A stretch of DNA of 64,000 nt from positions 310,001-374,000 of the forward strand of contig NZ_JAKZAI010000003.1 in the NCBI RefSeq assembly GCF_023156235.1. Direction: 5' to 3'. The notes beneath the pieces were generated by a model. That model was given only the letters and a program-made list of their open reading frames with translations, ran no database searches and was not told the DNA's origin. The stretch comes from Marinobacter goseongensis (GTDB taxonomy: Bacteria > Pseudomonadota > Gammaproteobacteria > Pseudomonadales > Oleiphilaceae). The translations under genes and the position numbers were made by a program. Each line of letters begins with the position of its first letter. The stretch's first letter is position 1. Positions 45,478-53,889 of the stretch are shown piece after piece.

Positions 45478-47159
45478 TCTGGCTCAACCCCCGTCACCAC
45501 ACTGTCGAGATCCCCGACTGCGGTCACGCCATTTCGGCCACCGGATTTGCGACCATAAAGTGCTCTGTCAGCCGCCTCAATGGCATCATCGGCTGTCTCG
45601 AAGCCGCAAAGTGAGGCGATACCCACGCTCAGCGTTACGGAAAATGGAGCCTCGCTTCCCTTGAAGGTAATTGTTGACAGCTGATTACACACCTCCTGCA
45701 TCGATTGTCTCGCGTCCTCAATCGAGCAGTTTGGCAACACCACGATGAACTCTTCACCTCCATAGCGACCAATAACATCCGTTTGTCTGAAGTGATGCCG
45801 AAGAAGGTTTGCCAGACCTTTGATCACCAGATCACCGACCCTGTGCCCATGCCGGTCGTTCACCTGTTTGAAATGATCAAGATCCAGCATCGCCACAACA
45901 GACTGCTCCCCCAGCCTCTTACAACGCGCGTGCTCCTTGGCAACTTCAGAATTAGCCAACGAGTGTTTCAGCAGGCCGGTCAGGCTGTCGCGGGAAGCAA
46001 GCTTATCCAGTTGTTTGGCGCGATAGCATCGAACTTTGGCCGCTTGAACCAGAATGCTATCGGTAACCGGTTTGGCCAGAAAGTCATCGCCTCCCTGCGA
46101 CAAGGCATTAAACTGAAACTCCCTGTCCTCCTCAGACGACAAAAAAATGATCTGTAACCCCACCCACTCAGATTCAAACCGGAGCATCCTCGCGAGAACC
46201 GGCCCGCTGAACGGCCCCATCTGCATGTCCATGAGTATGATGTCAGGGCGGAACTCCGACAGGGCACTCAGAACCTTGGACGGTGAGCTCACCTTGCGCA
46301 CGTCGAACCCGGCATTTTCCAAAACCACGCTGTAGTACTCAAGCAACTCCTGGTCATCATCAACGATCATTACCCGGCCTGAGTCGGATTCAGTTCGTTC
46401 ACTGATAAGCCGCTCCATGCAGTCAACCAGTGCAGGCACATCAATTGGCTCGCTTGCATAACCATCGGCTCCAAGCGATGCGAGCCGATAGCGATTTTCA
46501 AAGGTATCTTCCGAACCGATACAAATCATGGGAGCCCGCGTTTCGCCAATCACCGGCAAAACACTCTGCTGGATCAGCACGCGGTCACGTACAAGCACCA
46601 CGGCTGCGTTGAGAGACACAGAGTCAGACGGGAGAGCGAACGAGGTAACGCATTGCACGATGAACCCGTGAGGGCTCAGTGCGGCGGCAAGCGACTCCCC
46701 GGACTTTTTATCGGGCTCGACAATCAGCACTGCAAGCTGCTCCGAGGACGCGACATGCCTCTCCGTTGAATGCTCAGGAGCCTCCGCGATGACCTCTTCC
46801 ACAGTCAGGAGATCTGACAGCTTCCCGACTCGCTCCATGAACCGATCATCGAGAAGCTCGGCCATCGTAACCCGCTCGTTACCCGGCCCGGTGCCGTCGC
46901 CGTCTGCATACGGTTTGAGTTCCAGTTCCAGCGCTCGCGCTTCATCACCGAGAGCACGAAACCCAAAGGTTCCCGCGGAACCCGCCAGCCGGTGGAGTGA
47001 CTGATAGGCCAGCCGCAGTGCTTCCGGATTGCCGTCTCCAGTCGCCGCAAGGCGCAACGCGTTAAACACAGCCTGCTGATCAGCGAGCGCTTTTTGCTCG
47101 AAGCGCGCCTTCAAAAGATCCAGCTTTTCTTTAACGTCGACCCTGTGTGCTTCGGACAT
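45474..47159 (-). CDS. Hpt-receiver-receiver-GGDEF diguanylate cyclase
   Basis: About 561 residues with four modules. Hpt (about 10-115) has the phosphorylatable His in HRLAGSAGTFGF. The first receiver-like domain (about 140-255) looks degenerate: no clear phospho-Asp strand and Glu where the conserved Lys should be (YASEPIDVP). The second (about 265-380) is intact: VDDDQE, ILMDMQM, LSSEED and LAKPV. The GGDEF domain (about 395-555) has YGGEEFIVV, so it should make cyclic di-GMP. Start is the ATG at 47159; a TTG two codons upstream is less likely. It is the first gene of the minus-strand arm of the divergon. Confidence 0.9.
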   Translation of the reverse strand: MSEAHRVDVKEKLDLLKARFEQKALADQQAVFNALRLAATGDGNPEALRLAYQSLHRLAGSAGTFGFRALGDEARALELELKPYADGDGTGPGNERVTMAELLDDRFMERVGKLSDLLTVEEVIAEAPEHSTERHVASSEQLAVLIVEPDKKSGESLAAALSPHGFIVQCVTSFALPSDSVSLNAAVVLVRDRVLIQQSVLPVIGETRAPMICIGSEDTFENRYRLASLGADGYASEPIDVPALVDCMERLISERTESDSGRVMIVDDDQELLEYYSVVLENAGFDVRKVSSPSKVLSALSEFRPDIILMDMQMGPFSGPVLARMLRFESEWVGLQIIFLSSEEDREFQFNALSQGGDDFLAKPVTDSILVQAAKVRCYRAKQLDKLASRDSLTGLLKHSLANSEVAKEHARCKRLGEQSVVAMLDLDHFKQVNDRHGHRVGDLVIKGLANLLRHHFRQTDVIGRYGGEEFIVVLPNCSIEDARQSMQEVCNQLSTITFKGSEAPFSVTLSVGIASLCGFETADDAIEAADRALYGRKSGGRNGVTAVGDLDSVVTGVEPE

Positions 47160-47262
47160 ATGCAACTCAATCAGATCCGCTCGAAATATCTTTTATGCCA
47201 TACTCATCGGGCAGTTCCAAAGCTGCCATTTATATTTATAAAGTACCACCGAGGAAACCAAC

Positions 47263-49059
47263 TTGCCCAAATTTTCGCTCGGCACCCGCTTCGCGCTCAT
47301 CATCGTGCTCGGATCATTATCAACTGTGGCAGCAATCATGGCCGTCGCCTACAGCGCGCTGGTAGACGACTTCGAAACGCTCCTGACCCAACAACAACTC
47401 ACCGAGACCCGGCGTATCGCATCCGAGGTGGAGCAGCGCCTCCAACTCAAACTTGATGTACTTGCTGAGTCAGCGAGAATGATGAGCGATGGCGAATCAC
47501 TGCATTCCCTGCCCGAGATCCAATACCTGCTTGATCGGCAAAATCTGCTGAGCTCGCTGTTTCCAGACGGGGTTTTAGTATTGAACGCAGAAGCAACGGC
47601 CATCGCAGAAAATCAATATGCTCCTGGTCGTATTGGAACAAATTATGCCGATCGGCAGCATTTCCGCCAGGCCATTCAAACCCGTGAGCCCCTCATCAGC
47701 CGGCCGATTATTGGTCGCGTTACCGGGGTTCCGCTGTTGTCCTTCCTGACCCCCATCGAATCCGATGAAAACGACCTGCTGGGGTTAATGGCCGGTACCG
47801 TCAATATTGGTCAGACCAGCCTTATTCCGCTTGACAGGCTGACCCGCCTTCGCAATCGAAACGACACATTCAAAGTCGTTGATATCAACCACTATCTCTA
47901 CATCGAAGGCGGACCGGCGGCGGGAGAGCGCGTACAGCCCTTACCTGCGCCGGGGGCCGACCCACTGGTTGACGCGGCGTTATCCGGCATCAACTTCGGA
48001 ACGGTAACCGATTCCACCGGCGAGGAATTAATCTACGCCGCCAGTCACCTGGAAAATCTGGGTTGGATGTTTGTGCGCGCGGTGCCATATGAGCGGGCGA
48101 CCGCCCCTGCAAAAAAGTCTTTCATGAAGTTTCTGGGAATCAGCTTGGTGGTTGGTTTAGTGATTGCCGCCCTCAGCTTTTTCGCAAGCCGATCAACAAC
48201 CAAACCCCTCAACAAAATGACACAAACCATCGAAAAAATGGCCCGAAACCCCTCCCGGGGTCAGCGCCTCATCGCCGCAGGCTCCATCGAGACCAGGCAG
48301 CTGGCCAATGCGTTCAACCAGCTGATGACTGAGCGCGATGTGATCAGCAAAATGAAAGAAGAGTTCGTTTCCAACGTCAGTCATGAGTTGAGGACTCCGC
48401 TCACATCGATCAATGGCGCGCTCCGATTGCTGGCGTCCGGAGCCGCAGGGGGGCTACCGCAGAAAGCCGAAGAAATGGCAAACCTGGCATTGCGGAACGG
48501 AGACCGGCTCCAGCTGCTGATCTCCGATCTCCTGGATTTCAGCAAACTCGCGGCCGGTCGAATGAGCATCAATTTGTCGCCACAACCCATACTTCCGATC
48601 ATCAAAACCGCCATCGTGAGTAATGCATCCCTGGCCCATGAGCGCGGCCTGTCACTGGAGGTTGAGGGGAACGAAAACCCGGTTGTGCTGGCGGACGCGC
48701 ACCGGTTAAGGCAGGTGCTGGACAACTTCATCAGCAATGCGATCAAATTCTCGCCCCCGGACCTGGCAATTTCGATCCGAATCACACAACGCCGCCCGGG
48801 CTATACGTCGATTATCGTCCACGATCGTGGCACCGGGGTACCGGAGCACTTCGAGCCCAAGCTGTTTGAACGTTTTTCCCAGGCCAACAGTGGCTCGGCA
48901 AAGTCGGTCACAGGCACCGGGCTTGGCCTCGCCATCTGCCGGGAACTTGCCACGCTCATGAATGGGCAGACAGGCTACTTCTACGACCAGGGCGCCAATT
49001 TCTGGATTGAGTTACCCAATGTTGTAAGCAGGAAGACCAGTACCGATGAAAGCACCTGA
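47263..49059 (+). CDS. sensor histidine kinase, Cache-HAMP-HisKA-HATPase
   Basis: Membrane kinase of 598 residues. A helix at about 10-31 and another at about 289-308 bracket a periplasmic double-Cache-like domain (contains GRIGTNYADRQHFRQAIQTREPLISRPIIGRVTGVPLLS, the dCache hallmark). HAMP follows, then HisKA with His374 in NVSHELRTPL and the ATPase with LDNFISNAIKFS and TGTGLGLAI. No receiver is attached. It starts at TTG 47263, with GAGG eight bases upstream. The 103-base divergent gap to the Hpt-GGDEF gene must hold both promoters. The second kinase overlaps it by 14 bases. Confidence 0.92.
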   Translation: MPKFSLGTRFALIIVLGSLSTVAAIMAVAYSALVDDFETLLTQQQLTETRRIASEVEQRLQLKLDVLAESARMMSDGESLHSLPEIQYLLDRQNLLSSLFPDGVLVLNAEATAIAENQYAPGRIGTNYADRQHFRQAIQTREPLISRPIIGRVTGVPLLSFLTPIESDENDLLGLMAGTVNIGQTSLIPLDRLTRLRNRNDTFKVVDINHYLYIEGGPAAGERVQPLPAPGADPLVDAALSGINFGTVTDSTGEELIYAASHLENLGWMFVRAVPYERATAPAKKSFMKFLGISLVVGLVIAALSFFASRSTTKPLNKMTQTIEKMARNPSRGQRLIAAGSIETRQLANAFNQLMTERDVISKMKEEFVSNVSHELRTPLTSINGALRLLASGAAGGLPQKAEEMANLALRNGDRLQLLISDLLDFSKLAAGRMSINLSPQPILPIIKTAIVSNASLAHERGLSLEVEGNENPVVLADAHRLRQVLDNFISNAIKFSPPDLAISIRITQRRPGYTSIIVHDRGTGVPEHFEPKLFERFSQANSGSAKSVTGTGLGLAICRELATLMNGQTGYFYDQGANFWIELPNVVSRKTSTDEST

Positions 49060-51883
49060 CCTGAGCCACAAAGAGCTCCAGCGGCAAGCGGCTCTTGAAC
49101 GAACTGGCCTGCTTGACACTCAACCTGAAGAACGATTCGACCGCTACACGGCGATCGCCTGCAAAGCGTTCAAGGTGCCAATTGCTTTGATCAGTCTGGT
49201 GGACAGCAACCGACAATGGTTCAAGTCCTGCCAGGGGCTTTCGATCTCGGAAACCCCCCGCGAAGTCTCTTTCTGTAGCCACGCGATTCGTGAATCGGAA
49301 ATCCTGGTGATCGAGGACACGCTCTGCGATGACCGCTTCATGGACAACCCGCTAGTCACGGAGGAACCCCACATTCGCTTCTATGCGGGTGCGCCATTAC
49401 ATGACAGTGACGGCTTCCGACTTGGAACCCTCTGCCTGATCGACCGCGCGCCGCGCACCTTTGATCAGAATGACCAGGCGCTTCTGCGTGAAATCGCCGA
49501 TTGCGTGGAACGTGAAATCAACCTGCAGGTCGCCACCGAACTCTACCAAGAGCTCAAGAGCAGTGAACGCCGAGCCAAAGCCGCCATAGAAGGCACGCGA
49601 ATTGGTACCTGGGAGTGGAACGTACAGACAGGTGAAACGGTCTTTAACGAGCGCTGGGCCGACATCTGTGGCTATCGGCTCGACGAACTCGAACCGGTCA
49701 ATATCGAAACCTGGTTGAACCTTGCACACCCAGAGGATCGGCCGGAATCGGAACGCCTGCTCAATGCCCACTTTTCCGGCGAGCTGCCAGAGTACGATTG
49801 TCGGTGCCGCATGAAACACAAAAACGGCCACTGGGTATGGGTGCACGATCGCGGCCAGGTCTTCGAATGGACCGAAAAAGGCGAACCGCTGATGATGTGC
49901 GGCACCCACGCCGACATCACCAATGAAATGGCCAGCCTCGACCGCATACAGCGACAAAATACCGCGTTGAGCATCCTCAATGAATTGGCCCTCGATCCCG
50001 AAACCGATGACAACGCAAGGATCGAGAAAGCCCTACGCCTCGGGGCAGACTATCTGGATCTGGATCTGGCGATCGTGAGCGAGATCACCAGAGACGTATA
50101 CTCGGTACGGTGGTTTGTTGCCCCAGCCCAAGCAGGGCTTGAACAGGGCCTCAGCTTTCCTTTGGTCGACACCTATTGCTCACTGCTCCTGGGGTCTCGA
50201 GACAGTCTGGCGATCGCCCACATGGCGAAATCCCAGTACCGAAACCACGACTGCTATGACAAGTTTGGATTGGAGAGCTATCTTGCCGCGCCTGTTTTTA
50301 TCCGGGATCGACTTTACGGCACCGTCAACTTTTCCTCCCCGGAACCACGGGCTCAGGACTTCTCCGATACCGATATCACGTTCGTAACACTCCTCGCGCG
50401 ATGGATCGCTGGCGTCATCGAGCGCAAGCTCAGTGAGCAGATTCTGAACAAGCTGATCGAGCAGACACCCGGGATGCTTTACCAGTTCCAGCGCTGGCCG
50501 GACGGCCACTCTGCCTTTCCTTTTTCCAGCCCACACATCAAGGATATCTACGGCGTCACCAGCGACGAAGTCAAAGACGATGCCTCGGTCTGTTTCAACA
50601 AGATACATCCGGATGACCTGGCGGAGATGATGGTCAGCATCGAAAGGTCCGCAGAGACACTGTCGATCTGGAATGCCCATTACAGGGTCAAGGACGGGCA
50701 CTCAGGCTGGCGCTGGGTCGAAGGGAAATCATCGCCAGAACTCATGCCTGATCAAAGCGTGATATGGCATGGTTACATCGCCGACATTGACGACACCAAG
50801 CGCACAGCCCTTGCTCTGCAGGAAAGCGAAGCTCAGCTGCGACGGCTCTACGAGCTGTCCCCCATTGGTATTGCGCTGAACGATTACCTGTCGGGCGCGT
50901 TTCTGGATGTCAACGAGGCCCTGCTGGAGCCAACGGGCTACAACCGCAATCAAATGATGTCAATGAACTACTGGGACCTCTTGCCCAGGGATTTCGAAAG
51001 CCAACGACAGACAATCATTACCAAACTCCAGACCGAGAGACGCTTTGGCCCATACGAAGCAGAAATCGTACGGGCCGATGGCTCCACCTACCCAGCCGTC
51101 GTTCGAGGGATGAGAATACGCAACCCCTCCCAACAGCCACTGATCTGGACGTTGATCGAGGACATTTCCGAGCGTAAGAAAATAGACCGGCTGAAGAGCG
51201 AGTTCATCTCCTCAGTGAGTCACGAACTCCGGACGCCACTGACTTCGATCGCCGGATCGCTCGGGCTGGTTGAGAGCGGCGCCCTCGGTGAGCTGCCAGA
51301 GCAGGTCAGGCGCATGATATCCATCGCTCATCGGAATAGCGATCAGCTGCGACAACTGGTTGATGACCTGCTCGATATGGAAAAGCTCGTCTCCGGACGC
51401 CTATCGATGAAATTAAAGGAAGACCCTGTCCTTCCTGTGATTGAAGAGTCTGTAGAGCGCCTGAACACCTATGCACTGGAGAGTCGGGTTTCTGTTCACA
51501 TAGCCAACGACTTTTCCGACTGGGCCGCCTGGATAGACCGGGGCCGTCTGGGCCAGGCATTCACAAACCTCTTGTCCAATGCCATCAAGTTCTCGCCAGA
51601 TAATGGTGAGATTCACATTACCAGCGACATAGGGAACGGCTGCATGCGCATCTGCGTGGCTGACCAGGGCCCGGGCATTCCGGACAGTTTTCGCCCACGG
51701 ATTTTCCAGAAATTCGCACAGGCTGACAGCTCGGACACCCGCGGAAAACGGGGAACCGGTCTTGGGTTGGCCATCACCAGAGAGATTATGGCGCAAATGG
51801 AAGGCGAGGTCGGATTCGAGTCGAAGGAAGGTCTGGGCTCTGTCTTCTGGCTGGAATTGAAATTGAACAAGGTCAAGCACTAG
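49046..51883 (+). CDS. cytosolic sensor histidine kinase, GAF-PAS-GAF-PAS-PAS-HisKA-HATPase
   Basis: The 945-residue product has no membrane segment. Modules in order: GAF (about 20-165; SFCSHAIRESEILVIEDTL), PAS (about 175-300; GTWEWNVQTGETVFNERWADICGY), GAF (about 310-450), two PAS/PAC units (about 455-580 and 590-715; ends IEDISERKK), HisKA with His726 in SSVSHELRTPLTS, and HATPase with FTNLLSNAIKFSP and RGTGLGLAI. No receiver. The GAF/PAS array suggests cytosolic redox, light or small-molecule sensing; no chromophore Cys pattern could be assigned. It overlaps the first kinase by 14 bases and its stop is adjacent to the next start. Confidence 0.92.
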   Translation: MKAPDLSHKELQRQAALERTGLLDTQPEERFDRYTAIACKAFKVPIALISLVDSNRQWFKSCQGLSISETPREVSFCSHAIRESEILVIEDTLCDDRFMDNPLVTEEPHIRFYAGAPLHDSDGFRLGTLCLIDRAPRTFDQNDQALLREIADCVEREINLQVATELYQELKSSERRAKAAIEGTRIGTWEWNVQTGETVFNERWADICGYRLDELEPVNIETWLNLAHPEDRPESERLLNAHFSGELPEYDCRCRMKHKNGHWVWVHDRGQVFEWTEKGEPLMMCGTHADITNEMASLDRIQRQNTALSILNELALDPETDDNARIEKALRLGADYLDLDLAIVSEITRDVYSVRWFVAPAQAGLEQGLSFPLVDTYCSLLLGSRDSLAIAHMAKSQYRNHDCYDKFGLESYLAAPVFIRDRLYGTVNFSSPEPRAQDFSDTDITFVTLLARWIAGVIERKLSEQILNKLIEQTPGMLYQFQRWPDGHSAFPFSSPHIKDIYGVTSDEVKDDASVCFNKIHPDDLAEMMVSIERSAETLSIWNAHYRVKDGHSGWRWVEGKSSPELMPDQSVIWHGYIADIDDTKRTALALQESEAQLRRLYELSPIGIALNDYLSGAFLDVNEALLEPTGYNRNQMMSMNYWDLLPRDFESQRQTIITKLQTERRFGPYEAEIVRADGSTYPAVVRGMRIRNPSQQPLIWTLIEDISERKKIDRLKSEFISSVSHELRTPLTSIAGSLGLVESGALGELPEQVRRMISIAHRNSDQLRQLVDDLLDMEKLVSGRLSMKLKEDPVLPVIEESVERLNTYALESRVSVHIANDFSDWAAWIDRGRLGQAFTNLLSNAIKFSPDNGEIHITSDIGNGCMRICVADQGPGIPDSFRPRIFQKFAQADSSDTRGKRGTGLGLAITREIMAQMEGEVGFESKEGLGSVFWLELKLNKVKH

Positions 51884-53824
51884 ATGGACAACACGGCGGG
51901 CTACAGAGCGTTTTACTATCTTATCTGGGTTGCCCGTACCGCCGTGCTGGCTTTCATGATTACGGTTGCCGTTGTGCTTGATAATGGAGCCACCGAGAGC
52001 CATCGGGCAGAGGTCCGGCAACAATGGCAAGCGCGGCTCAACGACCTCAGCCTGAAATTACAGGCCGCCATTCTCCAGAATGTGCAGACGGTCTGGGGGC
52101 TCGCCGCGAATGTGTCCGTTGACCCCGATATTACGGAGAATGAGTTTCAGCAGCTGGCTTCTGTTATTTTCGGTCTTGCGCCACAGCTACGAAACATCGG
52201 TTTGGCCCCTGACCTGACCATACGCTATATCTATCCACTGGCGGGCAATGAGGCGGCGCTGGGCCTCGATCTCTCGAAACGGGGGCTTTCCGAGGCACAG
52301 TTGGTGGAATTGAAGGCATCGAGGCGAGCGCTTTTCAGCGGGCCGATCAAGCTCGTTCAGGGGGGTGAGGGAATTGCCGCACGCATTCCGATCTTTGAGA
52401 ACGACACCGACCGCTTTTGGGGGCTTGTGTCGGTCATTCTGGATCTGGAGCGCCTTTACAAAGAAGTGGGCTTGAGGTCACTCGCTGATAGCCGGGAACT
52501 GACCATTGCCAATACCGCCAACCACAGCTCAGATGGCGGTGTCTTTTTTGGCGATGCAGACAGGCAATGGCAACAGCCGGTAACCGCGCAGCTGAGTATG
52601 CCGGGCATTACCTGGACAATGTCTGCTCAACCAGCGCAGGGCTGGCCAAACCATCCGGAATCACCACTGCTGGTTCGATGCTTTCTCACCTTGATTGTTT
52701 TGCTAATCACTTCAGGCACTTTTTGGCTCACCAGTCTTTTACTTCGTGATTATCAGATGCAACGCCGTTTCCGCGGGCTTTTCGAACTGGCGCCCTTTGG
52801 CATAGGGCTGTACGACGCGCGAACCGGAAAGCAGCTGCGCGCCAACAACAGCTTCGAAGCGATGTTCGGTAACGCACCCGCCTCATTGGCATTTTTCGGC
52901 AAAGTCTATGACCCATCAGGACGGATTCTTCCCTCAGGGCTGGATATTCTGGGGCTTTTACAGAAACACCCCCGCTTCAGCGCGCTGGAAGGCGTCTTTC
53001 CCAGTGCGCAAGAGGAGCTGACACCCATACTGCTGCACGGCCTCATCCTGGAGGCTCGCCACGGCGAACCGGTCATCTGGCTGATCGCAGAGGATATTTC
53101 CGAGCGCAAAAAGGCTGATCGCGTAAAAAGTGAATTCATCTCAACGGTCAGTCATGAATTGCGAACGCCCCTGACATCCATTGCGGGATCGCTGAGTTTA
53201 CTCTCGAACAACGCCGTCGGTGAGCTCTCACCAGACGCATCGAGGCTGGCCAAAATTGCTTACCGCAACAGCCAGCAACTGACATTTCTCATCAACGATC
53301 TTCTCGACATCGAAAAACTGGTCGCCGGCAAAGTCATTTTCCACCTGGCCGATTGCCGAATCGCTGATGTGGTCCGTGAATGCGTCGAAGGAATCGAAAG
53401 CTTTGCGCTCGATAAGCGGATAACCGTCAGGATCGGAGAGTTGCATGACACAGTCGTCAATGTCGACCGCGTACGGCTGCGTCAGGCGCTTAACAACCTG
53501 CTCTCGAACGCCATCAAGTTTTCTTCTGATGAGTCCGAGGTTCATGTATTTACCGAACTCTCACTTACCGGCATCCGGATGTGTGTCCGCGACCAGGGAC
53601 CGGGGATCCCGGCGGACTTCAGGGACAGAATTTTCCAGAAATTTTCCCAAGCCGACGCGTCTGATCGCCGATCGCAGAGTGGCACCGGCCTGGGGCTGGC
53701 CATCACTCGGGAGCTGATGCATGCGATGGCCGGCGAGGTGGATTTTGCATCGGAGGAGGGCCACGGTGCGTGCTTCTGGCTGGACTTGCCACTGACCCAA
53801 GGTCATAGCAAGCGGTCAGCCTGA
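51884..53824 (+). CDS. sensor histidine kinase, CHASE-PAS-HisKA-HATPase
   Basis: Membrane kinase of 646 residues. Helices at about 12-34 and 261-282 enclose a CHASE domain (LRNIGLAPDLTIRYIYPLAGNEAALGLDL and ARIPIFEN are typical). A PAS domain (about 290-400) ends in IAEDISERKK, followed by HisKA with His424 in STVSHELRTPLTS and HATPase with LNNLLSNAIKFSS and SGTGLGLAITRE. No receiver. Its core from the linker onward closely parallels the second kinase, so the pair are recent paralogs with exchanged sensors. ATG 51884 directly follows the TAG of the second kinase. Confidence 0.92.
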   Translation: MDNTAGYRAFYYLIWVARTAVLAFMITVAVVLDNGATESHRAEVRQQWQARLNDLSLKLQAAILQNVQTVWGLAANVSVDPDITENEFQQLASVIFGLAPQLRNIGLAPDLTIRYIYPLAGNEAALGLDLSKRGLSEAQLVELKASRRALFSGPIKLVQGGEGIAARIPIFENDTDRFWGLVSVILDLERLYKEVGLRSLADSRELTIANTANHSSDGGVFFGDADRQWQQPVTAQLSMPGITWTMSAQPAQGWPNHPESPLLVRCFLTLIVLLITSGTFWLTSLLLRDYQMQRRFRGLFELAPFGIGLYDARTGKQLRANNSFEAMFGNAPASLAFFGKVYDPSGRILPSGLDILGLLQKHPRFSALEGVFPSAQEELTPILLHGLILEARHGEPVIWLIAEDISERKKADRVKSEFISTVSHELRTPLTSIAGSLSLLSNNAVGELSPDASRLAKIAYRNSQQLTFLINDLLDIEKLVAGKVIFHLADCRIADVVRECVEGIESFALDKRITVRIGELHDTVVNVDRVRLRQALNNLLSNAIKFSSDESEVHVFTELSLTGIRMCVRDQGPGIPADFRDRIFQKFSQADASDRRSQSGTGLGLAITRELMHAMAGEVDFASEEGHGACFWLDLPLTQGHSKRSA

Positions 53825-53889
53825 GGGCCGCCGCCCTCCACCGAATGGGCCCTTTGTCCTGAACAGACGCCAGAGCCAGCGATCCCTCG

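Noticed and set aside
38823..53824. Whole signalling region as a genomic island
   Set aside because: No integrase, tRNA end, flanking direct repeats or change in base composition that I could see; it looks like resident chromosome.
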